A stretch of 64,000 nucleotides of DNA from Rapana venosa (GCA_028751875.1 CM054153.1:23905958-23969957), one strand, 5' to 3'; shown: positions 1 through 11,905, counted from the stretch's first letter. Made by a program: numbers and translations. Notes: a model not told the origin generated them from the sequence alone.

Positions 1-1684
1 CACTGGTAAACATTTTCCACAGTCATGGTAGAATTCTGAGGGCTGTTCAATAACTTTATAGCCTAACTATGCAGAAGTTCAGGCTAAATCCAACACACTG
101 GTATGTACATCACATTTTAGAATGTCAATACTAACTGAGGAAAATGGAAAATATGCCTTTGTGAAGATAAGCATTCTGGTAAGCTGAAGTGAAAGCTAAA
201 TGGGAGCCAAACTTTTGAACTGGACTCATACACACACTGACTGACTGACTGACAATCCCCCAAAACCACCTGCACAGAGTTATCACTTTGGACGAGACAT
301 GGACTTATCCCTTTACACTTATGACAAAAGCAACGGTCAGAGCCGAGGAAATATTCCACAAAGAAACCTCTGGGATGCATGTAGTTTTCTGTTCCTGGAT
401 TTTGTTTAGAAAAAAAATTGTGCAAAACTGCAATACCAGCTACAGAACCATTTCCAAGCAGCGAGGAAAGGTGTGGTGTTCCACCAACACAATGCCTCCT
501 GTTGCCAATCCAGTCGTACTATTTACAGAGGCTATGTCAGGGCTGTCACCTCCACACTGATTAAAAATGTGCGCCTATATATATATTGTTCATTCATGAA
601 AGTATGCTGCTGCTGCTGCCTAGCGAAGCTTTGAAATCCTTAACAAGTCTATATTCTGGCTTCCACCTCTTTCAAAATGACAACTATCAATGTATCATAT
701 GCCATGGGTGCTGTGAAGAGTTAGCGTAGGGCACATGCCACAACCATCTGTTTTTTAACCAAACCAGAACTGAGCTGCTGCTAAGGAGTGTGTGATGCTG
801 AAGGTTTCCTGACCACATTTCACAGTTCGGCTATAAACTTATTGAATAGCCAGTTTAAACATGAGGTTCACTGAATTCTGACCTACTTGAAAACAGTTCA
901 TGAATACCAATTTAATTTCAGTCCACCATTTATTCATTATCTACCTATCTGGAAGTCTTAAAAGAACCTCATTCCTTTTGAGCTCATTATAAGCTTTGTA
1001 AAAAAAAAGTCCTCAGATACTGACAAAGACTGAGACATACACATACTTGGTGCCAGTTTGATGAAAGGCTATTACAGCTAGCCATTTTTGATAAGCTCTG
1101 TCTGACAAAATCTCCTTCAAAGAAATAATCCCACAGCAGTTCATCCATCCTACGGTTATGCCATCGCAGTGATGCCCTTCCTTCCACTTAATCTTTGAGC
1201 AACTAATAAACTGACAACAGACTGAATTATCAAGCCTAAATATGAACTTCAAAATGAAAAACAAACATTCAGAGTGAGAGGAAGAATTTCTGTGTAATAC
1301 ACTGCATTTTTCTCCATATTCATACATTACTTCTGACTGAAAAATTTGGCCCCCATTTTTCAAATTGAACAGCCACAATTCTGACAAAGATGCCAAAACA
1401 TTTTAAAGGCAACCTGCTCTTAATTTTTAAAAAGATTTGTATAAAGCAGTCAAATATCAACACACAAAAAAAAGTCCCAAAATTTTGGATGTGGCGTTTT
1501 GCCTTAAAACGAGTTTCCACACCAGACTAAGTTTGCCGATTCTGGAGATCACAGTTCTGTCAATCTCTTTCCTTGCCCTTATTAACCTCAGCACAGCCTT
1601 GAAGTAAAAATGCATACATGTCTGCCTTCCTACCTATCAAATGTTGATCATAAAGTTTTCTAACCTGAAAATGCCAATTTTCTG
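1..1684. other. unique AT-rich sequence, no gene seen
   Basis: No repeat family, splice-bounded exon or RNA gene is apparent. Frames up to 127 codons exist on the minus strand (1013-1396) but overlap frames on both strands and look like chance. Confidence 0.5.
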
Positions 1685-1748
1685 TTGTTCAGGGTTTGTT
1701 TCTGTTTAAAAATTTTTTTAAAATGCAAGCATGCCTTTATGTTTTCCA

Positions 1749-1749
<1 letters not shown>

Positions 1750-1805
<56 letters not shown>
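1750..1805. repeat. (CA)n microsatellite
   Basis: Uninterrupted CA repeat of 56 bp. Confidence 0.99.
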
Positions 1806-1806
<1 letters not shown>

Positions 1807-1894
1807 CTATTACAGAAAAAAACAGGACACAAGGCTGGAAGGGTTTGTTGGTTGTTGTTTTTTCGTTCCCACTTTGGGAATGAAGTCTTAAAAA

Positions 1895-2130
1895 CACCTC
1901 CTGTGTGCATGAATTTTTATTTTTGTCATTAGTTCCGACCGACATGCAATGGGCTACTCTTCCAAAAGGCAGAACAGGCAGTTTTAATGCATGTGGAGCT
2001 TCAGTTTACAGTCTCATCTGAAGGACTTGGGTTGGTACTGATGTTAATTCCAGAGGAAAAATCCCCTTCTACGGGTGGCTCGAACCCAGGCCATCAACCA
2101 CTGCAAACGCAGCTACTATGCTACCCTCCC
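1895..2130 (-). mobile_element. SINE family A, old fragment
   Basis: Reverse orientation. Recognisable blocks are ATGCAATGGGCTACTCTTCC, AAAGGCAGAACAGG and GGCTCGAACCCAGGCC (degenerate B box). Confidence 0.6.
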
Positions 2131-2984
2131 CACCCAAATTTTAACCCCAATTTCAGGGTTTACATCCCAACCCAGAGCGAGTTTACTATGCACTCATTGG
2201 AAAGACTGGAACTACACTGTGGAACATCATCCATGTTCGAGAGTGTTGCTCAACAATGAAACAAGCGATAAAAGAAATGAGCATCAAAGCCTTCAGAGTG
2301 TGCGGTTTATTGAAAATGACTGCTGAAGGTGATGATGATGATTTCAAAGTCCATCATGACTAAAGATATTTCTGTCATCAGTGGGTGCCCTCTACACTAT
2401 AACATGGAACAAATATTGAAGTGAGCCAGCAGCATTGGCAGGGCCATGCAGCTTCTGCTGGTGGTATTGCAGCCTAAAGACATGCTAGTTCTCTTTTGAG
2501 GTATATACCCGACATTCAAGTTATAAATAATAGTTGTGGTAGTTGGTTAAATATGAAATGGGAGCAGCACAAAACAATACAGAACAAGCTGATTCATGAC
2601 TTCTCTTCTAATACCAGGATATAGCTCTACAATCACCGAGTTCATTCAAGGACTCATTAAAATAATAAAACCACTGTTTTGTTGCTGTTGTCTTTTTAAG
2701 TACTACTGTTTATCACAAGCTCTGCAAAACCACTTATTATGTTTTGCTACCTCGATAATCTAGTCTCTGGACTCTTTCTTTATCAGTTACATGGCATTTG
2801 ATGCACACTTTCCAGCAGAGCCTTGCTTTGTTGCTTTAAACTTTCAAATTTGACAGGCACGAATCCTTCCAGATAAGCAATCGATACACAACTTCCTTCG
2901 CTTCATGCACGTGTGCACTCATTGCCTCCCTTGGATAGTCATCTGCTCCTTGTTTTGTTTATTCATTTAAAATTTTTTAAAAAT

Positions 2985-3196
2985 TTATTTATTCTTTTAC
3001 ATCGGGGATAATGGAATAAGCACTCATGAGCTTTTTTTACATCCAGTCCCGTGTGTATGCGGTTTTGTAAATTTTGTCATCTGTTTCCACCGGCACACAA
3101 TGGCCTACTCTTACGAAAAGCGGAACAGGATTTAACGTGTGCGCAAGATGTTCTGCATACGTTCGAACACAGGGCCTCGGTTTATAGTCTCATCTA
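2985..3196 (-). mobile_element. SINE family A, 5'-truncated
   Basis: Reverse orientation. Closely similar to the copy at 31077-31288, truncated at almost the same internal point. Confidence 0.8.
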
Positions 3197-3247
3197 TGTA
3201 TTTGCACGCATTTGAATCGGCGCTGTAAACTAAACAAAAAACTGACT

Positions 3248-3680
3248 TTGAGTTTAATAGAACAGCTACTGCAACATTGAGTTTAATAGAACAGCTACGC
3301 AACATTGAGTTTCAAAGAACAGCTACGCAACATTGAGTTTCATAGAACAGCTACCGCAACATTGAGTTTCATAGAACAGCTACCGCAACATTGAGTTTCA
3401 TAGAACAGCTACCGCAACATTGAGTTTCATAGAACAGCTACCGCAACATTGAGTTTCATAGAACAGCTACCGCAACATTGAGTTTAGAACAGCTACCGCA
3501 AAATTGAGTTTCATAGAACAGCTACCGCAAAATTGAGTTTCATAGAACAGCTACCGCAAAATTGAGTTTCATAGAACATCTACAGCAAAATTGAGTTTCA
3601 TAGAACAGCTACCGCAAAATTGAGTTTAACAGAACAGCTACCGCAAAATTGAGTTTAATAGAACAGCTACCGCAAAATTG
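3248..3680. repeat. 29-bp minisatellite, about 15 copies
   Basis: The unit is ATTGAGTTTCATAGAACAGC plus TACCGCAAC. Variants (CGCAAC vs CGCAAA, TTTAATAG vs TTTCATAG) fall in runs, so arrays grew by local duplication. Confidence 0.95.
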
Positions 3681-4772
3681 CAGTGGTAAAACAATTCTGG
3701 ATTCTTCTCATGTGCAGGGGCGTCGTTTTGTCACCCAAGCAAAGATCTGAAATCACACAGGCACAGAGCGCAGCAGAAAGTGCACCTTTTGCCTTGTTGA
3801 GAGACTGATCAAGGTATGGAAAGTCCTCCTCAAGTTTGAGAACCAACTTCTGACAGGCACGGCTATCGCCTTTTACTGACATCTTGGCGACTGGCATTGG
3901 AAACCAGCACCCACATTGATGTATTTGTTTCATGCTTTTTCTTTTCTTCAGAAACTGGACATTTCAAAAACCAGAATCACTGCTAAAAAAAGAATGGTTG
4001 GTAGCTGTGAAGCTGACTGACCAATACAAAAATAAAAGAATGATGAAACAGAATCACTGTAACTTAAAAACTGACAGTTGCTTTGCTTTTATTTCTACAA
4101 CAACATCATTTTCAATTCTCAATTGAAACCGAGTCCATATTTTTCTTGGATTTTCTACCAAACAGCTCACTAAAACACACACAGAAATAATACAGTGTGA
4201 AAACAAAAAGAGCTTCCAAAGTTTCAAGTTTGTATTTGAGTTTGTTTGAAGGTAATAATTTGAAAAGGGTCCCAATGTAACCAGAACAGTGCACTTTTTG
4301 TTCATCAATTAACACTTGGAAAACGAGCTGTTTTGTGAACAAGAGAAGTGTTGGCTATAGCAGTTTCAGAAAATACAAAAATTGCAAAATCAACCTTAAT
4401 TTTGGCTGCCATGCCTTGCCTGAAATCTGTCAACTTATTCTTTTGATTAGATGGGGTGTTGTTGTTTTGTTAACACAGTTTACACATTTAAATTCATTTC
4501 CTGGTATTTCAAGAGAAGTCATGAAATTAGTAATTCAAACACCAAAACACACAAAAGGAGAGCAAAGTGGGTTTGTTGTTGTTGTTGTTGGTTTTATGTG
4601 TGCTCCAGGTTATACTTTTTTTTTGTTTTTTCAAATGTAGACGGGTGGAGACACGGCTACACTTAACTTAGATTAGAAACAGCAAATCCGATACTAGCCT
4701 TGTGGTCAATATATATCAGTTTTCTCAACTCTCTATGTATGTTCTTTCGATCCAGAAGGACCATAGAGCCAG

Positions 4773-5024
4773 AGCTTATCCCGGTTTCTGTAGTGTTAAG
4801 CGAACTGATGGTTTTTCACCACCCCTGTGACAGGACGCTAGTCTGTCGCCAGATACTTCCCCAGCAGAGCTGGTACCCACTTGTACACCTGGGTGGAGTG
4901 AGGAAAATAGGAGTAAAGTGTCTTTCTCAAGGACACAACACCGAGCCGAGCGGGATCGAACCCGCGGCCTCTGGATCACGAGTCGACCGCCTAAACCACT
5001 CAACCACGGTGCCTCCACCAACTC
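4773..5024 (-). mobile_element. tRNA-derived SINE, family B
   Basis: Reverse orientation. The head has GCACCGTGGTTGAGTGGTTT (A box) and GCGGGTTCGATCCCGC (B box). The body has GTCCTTGAGAAAGACACTTT and CACCCAGGTGTACAAGTGGG. Unrelated in body to family A. Similar bodies are widespread in marine invertebrate SINEs, from general knowledge. Single copy in the window. Confidence 0.75.
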
Positions 5025-6199
5025 TCTATGTAAACTGTCATTATTATGCTTAGGATATATTTATATTTTTATATATTTTTATATTTTCTAAATAAGTTTA
5101 TTTTCCAATATTTTGATGTAACTAATTATTAAATTAGTTTTTATATTATCTACTTGGTTTTTGTGTGTGTTATTTTTAATGTTGTCTAAATAATTCTTCT
5201 AGTCATTCAATAATACGGCCCGAGTTACCTCCCTTAAATGTGAGCGTTGGTCTTATCTAGGAAAGAAAATCAATAATAATAACTTTATTAAGTCATATTG
5301 TTTGCTCATATTCATGGATATGATTGTTGAAATACTGATCTTGACTCGATTCATTTCAACCACAATGAGAGTTCTTTATTTTTGTTGTAAATCAATATTT
5401 TTCATCTCTTGCATCATATAGGTATAGGTAAGTATGTACCCAAATATTAACTGCTAGAAAAGCAGTTCTAATTCTTATTTAAGGAATCTTTGATAAATCA
5501 TAATTATGGTGCGATTGAAGAACGTGTGGAATAAACTCTATTTAGATCAATAAAACAGTTCACATGAAGTAGTAGTAGATTGTAAGGCGTAAGGTGTAGA
5601 GGATAGATAAATAAAACAGTTCATATTAAGTAGTAGTAGATTGTAAGGCGTAAGGCGTAGATGATGTGTGAGTCCTAAAAGTTAGTTAACTGCTGTTCTT
5701 TGTTGTAGACAAGTTTGAATTGTGGAACTAAATTCTATCAAATGCAGACATAAAAATATAATTGTATGGTATGTTTTGGGTTTCTTTATGAATGATAAGA
5801 TTGGAAGATGTTTGTATGGATAATTTGTAGTATTAGAGATCGTTATATTTTCGATCATACCAACAGCTTTAAGAAGCTTGCTTGGGTGCAAGCAGACCAG
5901 AGACTGTTTTCACACCACTGGTTAATTATGAATATCTTCTCTCATGGACATCTGTGGTTAATAATATGTATATGTATACAAACTGTGGTGCATATCCTTC
6001 TTTTCCTAGTCATAAAGTATTTAGTTTTGTTGAGGTTTTAATGTTTTATTACCGAAAGTTATAGTATGCAGCTGTTAAAAGTGTATCAAGCCGGAGGCTT
6101 TAATTGCTAATAGTTTGCAGCCAAATGATTTTTGTGCAAAATGCAATAATGCATCTTAATGCTTATACTTTCTAGTTTATTTTGATGTATAATATGTCT
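5025..6199. other. unique AT-rich sequence
   Basis: Only the 61-bp duplication at 5551 stands out; otherwise AT-rich sequence without coding signs. Confidence 0.5.
5551..5668. repeat. 61-bp tandem duplication
   Basis: TAAAACAGTTCACATGAAGT, then AGTAGTAGATTGTAAGGCGT, repeated once 61 bp later with few changes. Confidence 0.85.
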
Positions 6200-6655
6200 A
6201 GTTTCGTTACGCGGACAGCAAGATAACCACCACTGAAGCTGCATGAGAAAACAAAATCTCCTTCACCTTGGGCCAAATTGGCCAAAACGCTCGCAGTGTG
6301 GTCGTGCTGTCTTTGCATTTCGGGTGGCGGGTATATATAAAGGGGTGGTTCGGGTGGCTAGACAGAAGGCTAGGGCCCTAGAGGCTACAGGGCAGAAGAA
6401 GGCTACACAGGGCGGACAGGCTACAGGGCGGAGAGAGAGAGAGAGGGAGAGAGACCATTCACCCACACAGCAGTAGATGTACTGGATGGCTGAATAAAGA
6501 GGTGACAACCAAAGCTGCTGTCTTCCACTGAGTCTTCTTTTGCCTGGTTGCTGTACACACATGTTGCTATGCATTGCTGTTGCTGAGAATTGTGTGTGTT
6601 CCACTCTTTCCCTACCCTGCCTCTATCCTTGCCTCTCGGCACGGTCACACAAAGA
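6200..6655 (+). mobile_element. candidate solo LTR of a retrotransposon
   Basis: A TATA box (GGGTATATATAAAGG at 6328-6342) is followed about 155 bp later by a poly(A) signal GAATAAAGAGG (AATAAA at 6494-6499) and then a GT/T-rich stretch. Promoter and polyadenylation signal so close together in one direction is the U3-R-U5 layout of an LTR. The region is also GC-richer than its flanks and ends near CGGTCACA (6642-6649). I could not find a target duplication, primer binding site or second LTR, so the ends are uncertain. Confidence 0.4.
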
Positions 6656-6887
6656 TTGCCGAATTAACAACCCTCTTTTGAGAGCTTATGTGTATGTTTC
6701 CTTTTCTCAACCTAAGAAACCGAAATCCTTTCTTCTTTTGCATACTATACGTATGTCTGTCCTGTTCGACAATGACCTCCAAAACAGCAGAGGATGCAGC
6801 TACTGTTTCTGAAATTGGGCATAGCGGTAGTTCATAAATGTAACTGAGGCACAGTGCACAAAAAGTTTTGCACACAGGAATCCCGCA

Positions 6888-7073
6888 ATGGCGCAGCCTA
6901 GAATCACCCCTGTATCTGTACAGTTCTTACTGGAGGAGGAACTGTCACACAGTGAAACTTACACCTTGCACACAACACAGACGGTCTGGCAGGCTTTGAA
7001 CAAAAACTCACCACGCTTGTCAAAAAGACTGGAATTCTGTATTACCAGGCCCAAGCCATCCACAACTCTATGA
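6888..7073 (+). CDS. small open frame of 61 codons, unknown
   Basis: MAQPRITPVSVQFLLEEELS to TRPKPSTTL, TGA stop, with a good start context (CGCAATGG). It lies 0.4 kb downstream of a candidate LTR, so it could be the remnant of a retroelement reading frame. No family recognised. It may be chance. Confidence 0.2.
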   Translation: MAQPRITPVSVQFLLEEELSHSETYTLHTTQTVWQALNKNSPRLSKRLEFCITRPKPSTTL

Positions 7074-7254
7074 TCCTTTCCCACACCATGTCAACAAGTT
7101 CAACACTGTGACTAACGCACACAAAACCTACTCAAAGATATCTTCACTGAAAATAACCAGCAAAAATACGCATATTTGACGCAAAAAAGTTGACAACAAT
7201 CAAGGCCCATGAATGTTGCACAGCCAAAAGGAAAACCTAGCATGCCCCAAATTT

Positions 7255-7535
7255 GTCTGAAACTGTCAGGCAAAAAACCTCCTCTGAAACTTATCAAGCA
7301 AAAACCTCCTCAGGCAAAAACCTCCTCTGAAACTATAAACTTATCAGGCAAAAACCTCCTCTGAAACTATAAACTTATCAGGCAAAAACCTCCTCTGAAA
7401 CTATAAACTTATCAGGCAAGGCAAAAACCTCCTCTGAAACTATAAACTTATCAGGCAAAAACCTCCTCTGAAACTATAAACTTATCAGGCAAAAACCTCC
7501 TCTGAAACTATAAACTTATCAGGCAAAAACCTCCT
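7255..7535. repeat. 34-bp minisatellite, about 8 copies
   Basis: The unit is CAGGCAAAAACCTCCTCTGA plus AACTATAAACTTAT; the first units are shortened. Confidence 0.95.
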
Positions 7536-7838
7536 CTCTTTTTATTTTCTCAACTGTATCAGATATCACAAACATTGAATATCTTTTTCTTTAATGTAGC
7601 TAAAAACTGCACTTAAATCAACAAGATATTAATCACATAGAATTTTTTTAATGGTTTTTGCTGCTGTTTTCAAATTACAGTGACGACAGAATAAATTAAA
7701 ACAAAACTATGACTTTGGTATAGCCATGTTACAAGCTCCAACAGCCTCACAAAAGTTCTTCTGCAGGGAACTGTTCAGGCAGGAAAGAGGCAGATACACC
7801 ACACAAAACAGGAAACCTTGGCAGAGACTTAAGACTGC

Positions 7839-8048
7839 CACATAAATGGAGGAAATGGGTGAATTAAAAAAGACAAAGAAGACATATCAGACAATCTCCA
7901 CATAAATGGAGGAAATGGGTGAATTAAAGAAGACACAGAAGATATATCAGACAATCTCCACATAAATGGAGGAAATGGGTGAATTAAAGAAGACACAGAA
8001 GATATATCAGACAATCTCCACATAAATGGAGGAAATGGGTGAATTAAA
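7839..8048. repeat. 60-bp minisatellite, 3.5 copies
   Basis: Period exactly 60: CACATAAATGGAGGAAATGG, GTGAATTAAAGAAGACACAG, AAGATATATCAGACAATCTC. Being a multiple of 3 it yields a repetitive but meaningless open frame on the minus strand. Confidence 0.95.
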
Positions 8049-8084
8049 TAAGATTCTCCAAAGTCAGAATGTAGCTAACTTTAC

Positions 8085-8157
8085 GAAAGAGGGCAAAAAA
8101 CAGTTACACACGCAAAAATCTCACCATTGGTGAAATTCAGAGCTCTAGCCAAGGAAC
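8085..8157 (+). repeat. dispersed repeat family D
   Basis: Copy of the unit at 10026 (CACGCAAAAATCTCACCATT, AGAGCTCTAGCCAAGGAAC). It lies just before the LINE remnant. Confidence 0.7.
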
Positions 8158-8229
8158 AAAGCAAAATATATATATTGGGGAAAAATTGCAAAACATTTAT
8201 ATCTGAATCTGGAACAAAGTGCTACTGTA

Positions 8230-8545
8230 TGAAAATAAATGTTTTGTTTTCTTGCAATTTTGAACTTGAATGTGGACGGAAAGCAGACCACCACATCATA
8301 AAAAGAGCAATGAACTTCGTAGTGGATGGAAAGAGACCAAAGGGAAGACCTAGCAAGACCTGGGCTGCCTGTATTGCAGATGATCTTAGAGAAAGGGGCA
8401 TAAATAAGGAGGAAGCTCAAAACAGAGATGGAGGAAGCTCAAAACAGATGGAGGAAGCTCAAAACAGAGATGGAGAAGGCTCATCAATGTCAAACCTCCC
8501 CTGGGAGAAACATGACAAAAAAGGAAGAAGAGAACTTGAATGTGG
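8230..8545 (+). pseudogene. C-terminal remnant of non-LTR retrotransposon polymerase
   Basis: The frame reads DHHIIKRAMNFVVDGKRPKG, then RPSKTWAACIADDLRERGIN, then KEEAQNRD. The signature GKR..GRP.KTW...C..DL...GI..E.AQ.R..WR is the usual C-terminal tail after the reverse transcriptase of LINE ORF2 proteins in invertebrates. The following WR falls in another frame (NRWRKLKTE), and the segment around 8408-8473 is triplicated, so the copy is dead. No RT core motif lies upstream, so it is strongly 5'-truncated. Confidence 0.6.
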
Positions 8546-8649
8546 ATAAGAGAGCTGCACCTTTACCTACCTTACTAGATGTACATGTCTTCAGTTTAGG
8601 TGCAGTCATCAAAAGCTGCCTGCCCTACCTGAATCAAACTGGTAGATAC

Positions 8650-9780
8650 AACAACAATATCCCATGTGACTAATATTTTAGTAGCAACTGAACTGGAGAC
8701 AATTTTGAGTTTATGATGGAATGTCTCACATTGCAAAAGTTTGGGAACTGATTTGTTAAAAAACAAAAACAAGTATTCAAGATCAAGGTCATTTTTAACT
8801 TTTATCAGTTTACAGCCAGGAGGGCAAGTTTGAGTTTAGTTTAGTTTGGAGGGATTTGGTTGGTGGTGTTTTTTTTTAAAATTTACCAAACGTGGAAAGG
8901 ATGTGAAATATAATTTGTTCTTTGTTTCATTGATCCTTACATTTGTCTTATTAACTGTTCAAGCTAACATTTAATGTGTTAATAGTATTGAACATTGTTA
9001 TCTTAAATGCTATGCCCAAGAAGGAGCAAATGATTGAATTTTCTTGTTTTTGTATGTGTGTGAAAGAGAAGAAAAAACACACACTTACACACAAATATAT
9101 ATACTGTATACATACAGATATACATACATACATACACAACACAGACAGACAACTCACTCTGTGGCATGCTTGCATTAAAGGATGTTTTTCAAATAAGTTT
9201 GGTTCTTTTCTTTTTTTTTAAGCATGAGTACTGATGGCAGAAAGTGGCAAACCTACAGAAACTTTGGCATCATCAGGATGATAACAACAGGAGTGGGTTA
9301 CCATGTTGAATACCTTCACTACATTAATAACAGACAGCCTAAATCTAGACTGTACCCAACATGTACTATATTGCAGTCCTAGCACATACCCCGTATCCAT
9401 AAATACCAACATCAAAAACATTCATCAAGTTCCTAACACTGTCTGTTAAGTTCAGTAGACATCATTCAAATCACAAAAGAGATGGCAAACAAAAAACAAA
9501 ACTCAAGCTGCTGCACTGACACTATGTACACAAGAACTAGTGTTAAATAATTTTAATTTGTTGATAATTCAATCCAACAGTTAATGAATTAAGAAGAATA
9601 TATATATTTTTTTTTTACAAGATGAGTGAACAGTTTAAGCGCTGCAATATAAAAACTATTTTCTTTTAGTCATAAATAAAGTTTATCTTGTGTCCCAAGA
9701 CAACACTGTCGCAAAAAAACACTTTTGAAACAAAAGTCACTGCAGCATTGGTTTTTATCATTTGTTTGCCATCAAACACT
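8650..9780. other. unique sequence with small microsatellites
   Basis: CA/TACA repeats at 9080-9150. I see no exon or known repeat. Confidence 0.5.
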
Positions 9781-9783
9781 TAC

Positions 9784-10021
9784 CTCCAAAAACAGGATCT
9801 CTGGAACACCCGGATACATTAGTACCCCTGCTTCGTAAGCGGCGGCTAAACCCATGAGGAAATGCAAAAGTCCCCCCAAATTCTTGGCTGAGCTTCGGGG
9901 GCATGCTCGCTTCCCCAAAACATGATATTTTGAAGTTTGCCTTCAGAGTAATGCAGTCTGATGCAAATCTTACTACATATAATCTAACGTCACTATAGCT
10001 GCCATAAACCTTCAGCTCAAT
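9784..10021 (-). CDS. candidate internal exon, unknown protein
   Basis: On the minus strand a frame stays open for 79 codons from just after a TAA at 10022-10024 to a strong donor GGAG|GTAAGT (last base 9784, phase 1). It reads ELKVYGSYSDVRLYVVRFAS, then DCITLKANFKISCFGEAS, then MPPKLSQEFGGTFAFPHGFS. It is more GC-rich and CpG-containing than its surroundings. A usable acceptor could be TTTATGGCAG near 9997. A dispersed repeat begins at 10026, so this could be part of a transposable element. Not recognised. Confidence 0.3.
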
Positions 10022-10025
10022 TTAA

Positions 10026-10126
10026 TCTATGCGACTACCTAAATGGTGGGTGAAAAAAACAAAAACGGTCGCATACACAAAAATCTCACCATTGATGAAC
10101 CTCAGATCTCTAGCTGAGGAACAGAG
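10026..10126 (+). repeat. dispersed repeat family D
   Basis: About 90-bp unit: GCGACTACCTAAATGGTGGG, CGGTCGCATACACAAAAATC, TCACCATTGATGAACCTCAG, TCTAGCTGAGGAAC. Six longer copies and one head fragment occur in this window. Confidence 0.75.
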
Positions 10127-10137
10127 AAAAAAAAAAT

Positions 10138-10590
10138 CAATCTCACAGATTATTTCCCTTTACCTTCCCACTTCATTTCCCCCCTCTCCCACTACCTGCT
10201 CCCCTGAAAAAGTACTTTACTACACTTGCCATAAACCTCTCACAGATTATTTCCCTTTACCTTCCCACTTCATACTTCTATCCCCCCACCCCCACCCCCT
10301 CTCCACTCACAAACTACCTCCTACCCTGAAAAAAAGTACTTTACTACACTTGCCATCAACCTCTCACAGATTATTTCCCTTTACCTTCCCACTTCATACT
10401 TCCATCCCCCCACCCCCTCTCCACTCACAAACTACCTCCTACCCTGAAAAAAGTACTTAACTACACCACTTGCCATAAACCTTCAACTCAATTCAATCTC
10501 GCAGATTATTTCCCTTTTACCTTCCAGCCACCTCCCCCATCTCATACCCACTATTCCTCCATCTCCACTCACAACCTACCTACCTACTCC
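10138..10590. repeat. irregular pyrimidine-rich tandem repeat, about 4 copies
   Basis: The block CAGATTATTTCCCTTTACCT then TCCCACTTCAT recurs at 10143, 10241, 10365 and, diverged, 10499, with spacing 98-134 bp and CCCTGAAAAAAGTACTT between. Confidence 0.85.
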
Positions 10591-10847
10591 CCTGAAAAAG
10601 CATGTCTGGAAACAATACAGTTAACCTGACCTTTCCCACCCCTCAACCCCTACCTAAAATATAACCACAAATCTCAAACTATCCTGACAATTTCCACAAT
10701 GTACACCAACACACACAAAAAAAGTAGCAAGGAAAAAAAGGAAACCTACCTCCTGCCTTGGTAGACATCCTGCAGGGCCAGCTCTGGCTTGTTTGTCGAA
10801 GTTCATCTCCTCTGGGGTCAGGATGATCACCCTGCTCCTCCAAGGTC

Positions 10848-10890
10848 GGCTTGATCTCCTGCTTGATCTCCTGCTTGATCTCCGGCTTGA
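10848..10890. repeat. 12-bp tandem repeat
   Basis: CTTGATCTCCTG repeated about three times, followed by a degenerate copy. Confidence 0.85.
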
Positions 10891-10929
10891 ATGATGCAGG
10901 GCCACATCTCCTTCACCCTACCCTGCCCC

Positions 10930-11215
10930 CGCACTTGGCCTGAGACCAAACACGCACAACATCAGTATCCATATTTCGCACTTGGCCTGAGACCAAACAC
11001 ACACAACATCAGTATCCATATTTCGCACTTGGCCTGAGACAAAACACACACAACATCAGTATCCATATTTCGCACTTGGCCTGAGACCAAACACACACAA
11101 CATCAGTATCCATATTTCGCACTTGGCCTGAGACAAAACACACACAACATCAGTATCCATATTTCGCACTTGGCCTGAGACCAAACACACACAGCATCAG
11201 TATCCATCTTTTCTT
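10930..11215. repeat. 47-bp minisatellite, 6 copies
   Basis: The unit starts CGCACTTGGCCTGAGACCAA and continues ACACACACAACATCAGTATC, CATATTT. Copies are nearly identical apart from CCAAAC/CAAAAC. Confidence 0.95.
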
Positions 11216-11649
11216 CACAAAAATGTCCACACACCAAAAAAAAGCGTTGACAGTTAAAATGTGACGACTTCCATATGAATAGCAACAGTTGGGCACAGCA
11301 TCTGCTGCTTTTTCTTCTTCTCAAAGTACCAATCTCAGTCTGACGATGAAACTATACCGAGACAACTGGCGAAGAAGCCAGACACAGCTGATGACCAGGA
11401 CACCATGTCTTGTCCTGTATGCTCTCTCTCTCTCTTTCTCTCTACACTGTAGGTCACAGCTTCAACAGGATGATGTCAAACCAACAGTGGAACAACAAGC
11501 CCCCATATAATAGACAACTAACAGTAGCTTACATGAATACTGGCAACAACACACAAATCTAATTATATACTTTATTTATTTATTTATTTATACCACTTTA
11601 AGTCACAGAGATTTCTCTGCCCTTCTCCCTCTCCAAACACACACACATG

Positions 11650-11905
11650 TATTTGTGATCTGCTGACCTGGGTTCGAATCTACGTTCAAGGATTTTTTCC
11701 TCTAGAGTTAATATCAGTGCCAACTCCACTCTCCCCAAAAGTCCTTCGGATGAGACTATAAATCGAGGTCCCGTGTGTGAACGCACGCAGAACATCTTGC
11801 GCACAGGTAAACCCATTCCGCATTTTGGAAGATTAGGCCATTGTGTGCCGGTGGGAACGGATGACAAAATTGACAAAACTGCATACACATATGGGCACTG
11901 GTGAA
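11650..11905 (+). mobile_element. SINE family A, both ends incomplete
   Basis: Begins within the tRNA-like head (B box GGTTCGAATCT), has the full body, and stops near GCATACACATATGGGCACTG before the usual 3' end. Confidence 0.8.

Noticed and set aside
1013..1396. 127-codon minus-strand frame
   Set aside because: It overlaps other open frames, shows no family motif or splice context, and the base composition is the same as its flanks.
1750..1805. CRISPR-like or other direct-repeat arrays across the window
   Set aside because: All repeated arrays are head-to-tail minisatellites or microsatellites without unique spacers; the DNA is eukaryotic.
9795..9835. SGTPGYIS on the plus strand, like a protein kinase activation segment (GTPGYxxPE)
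   Set aside because: No kinase sequence lies before or after it and a stop follows at once; the opposite strand has the longer open frame.
10750..10906. Possible exon with EIKQEIKQEIK (tandem SUMO-like IKQE motifs) on minus
   Set aside because: The frame is closed by a TGA two codons upstream with no acceptor between; an alternative frame gives SR repeats from the same 12-bp tandem repeat. Most simply a minisatellite translation.
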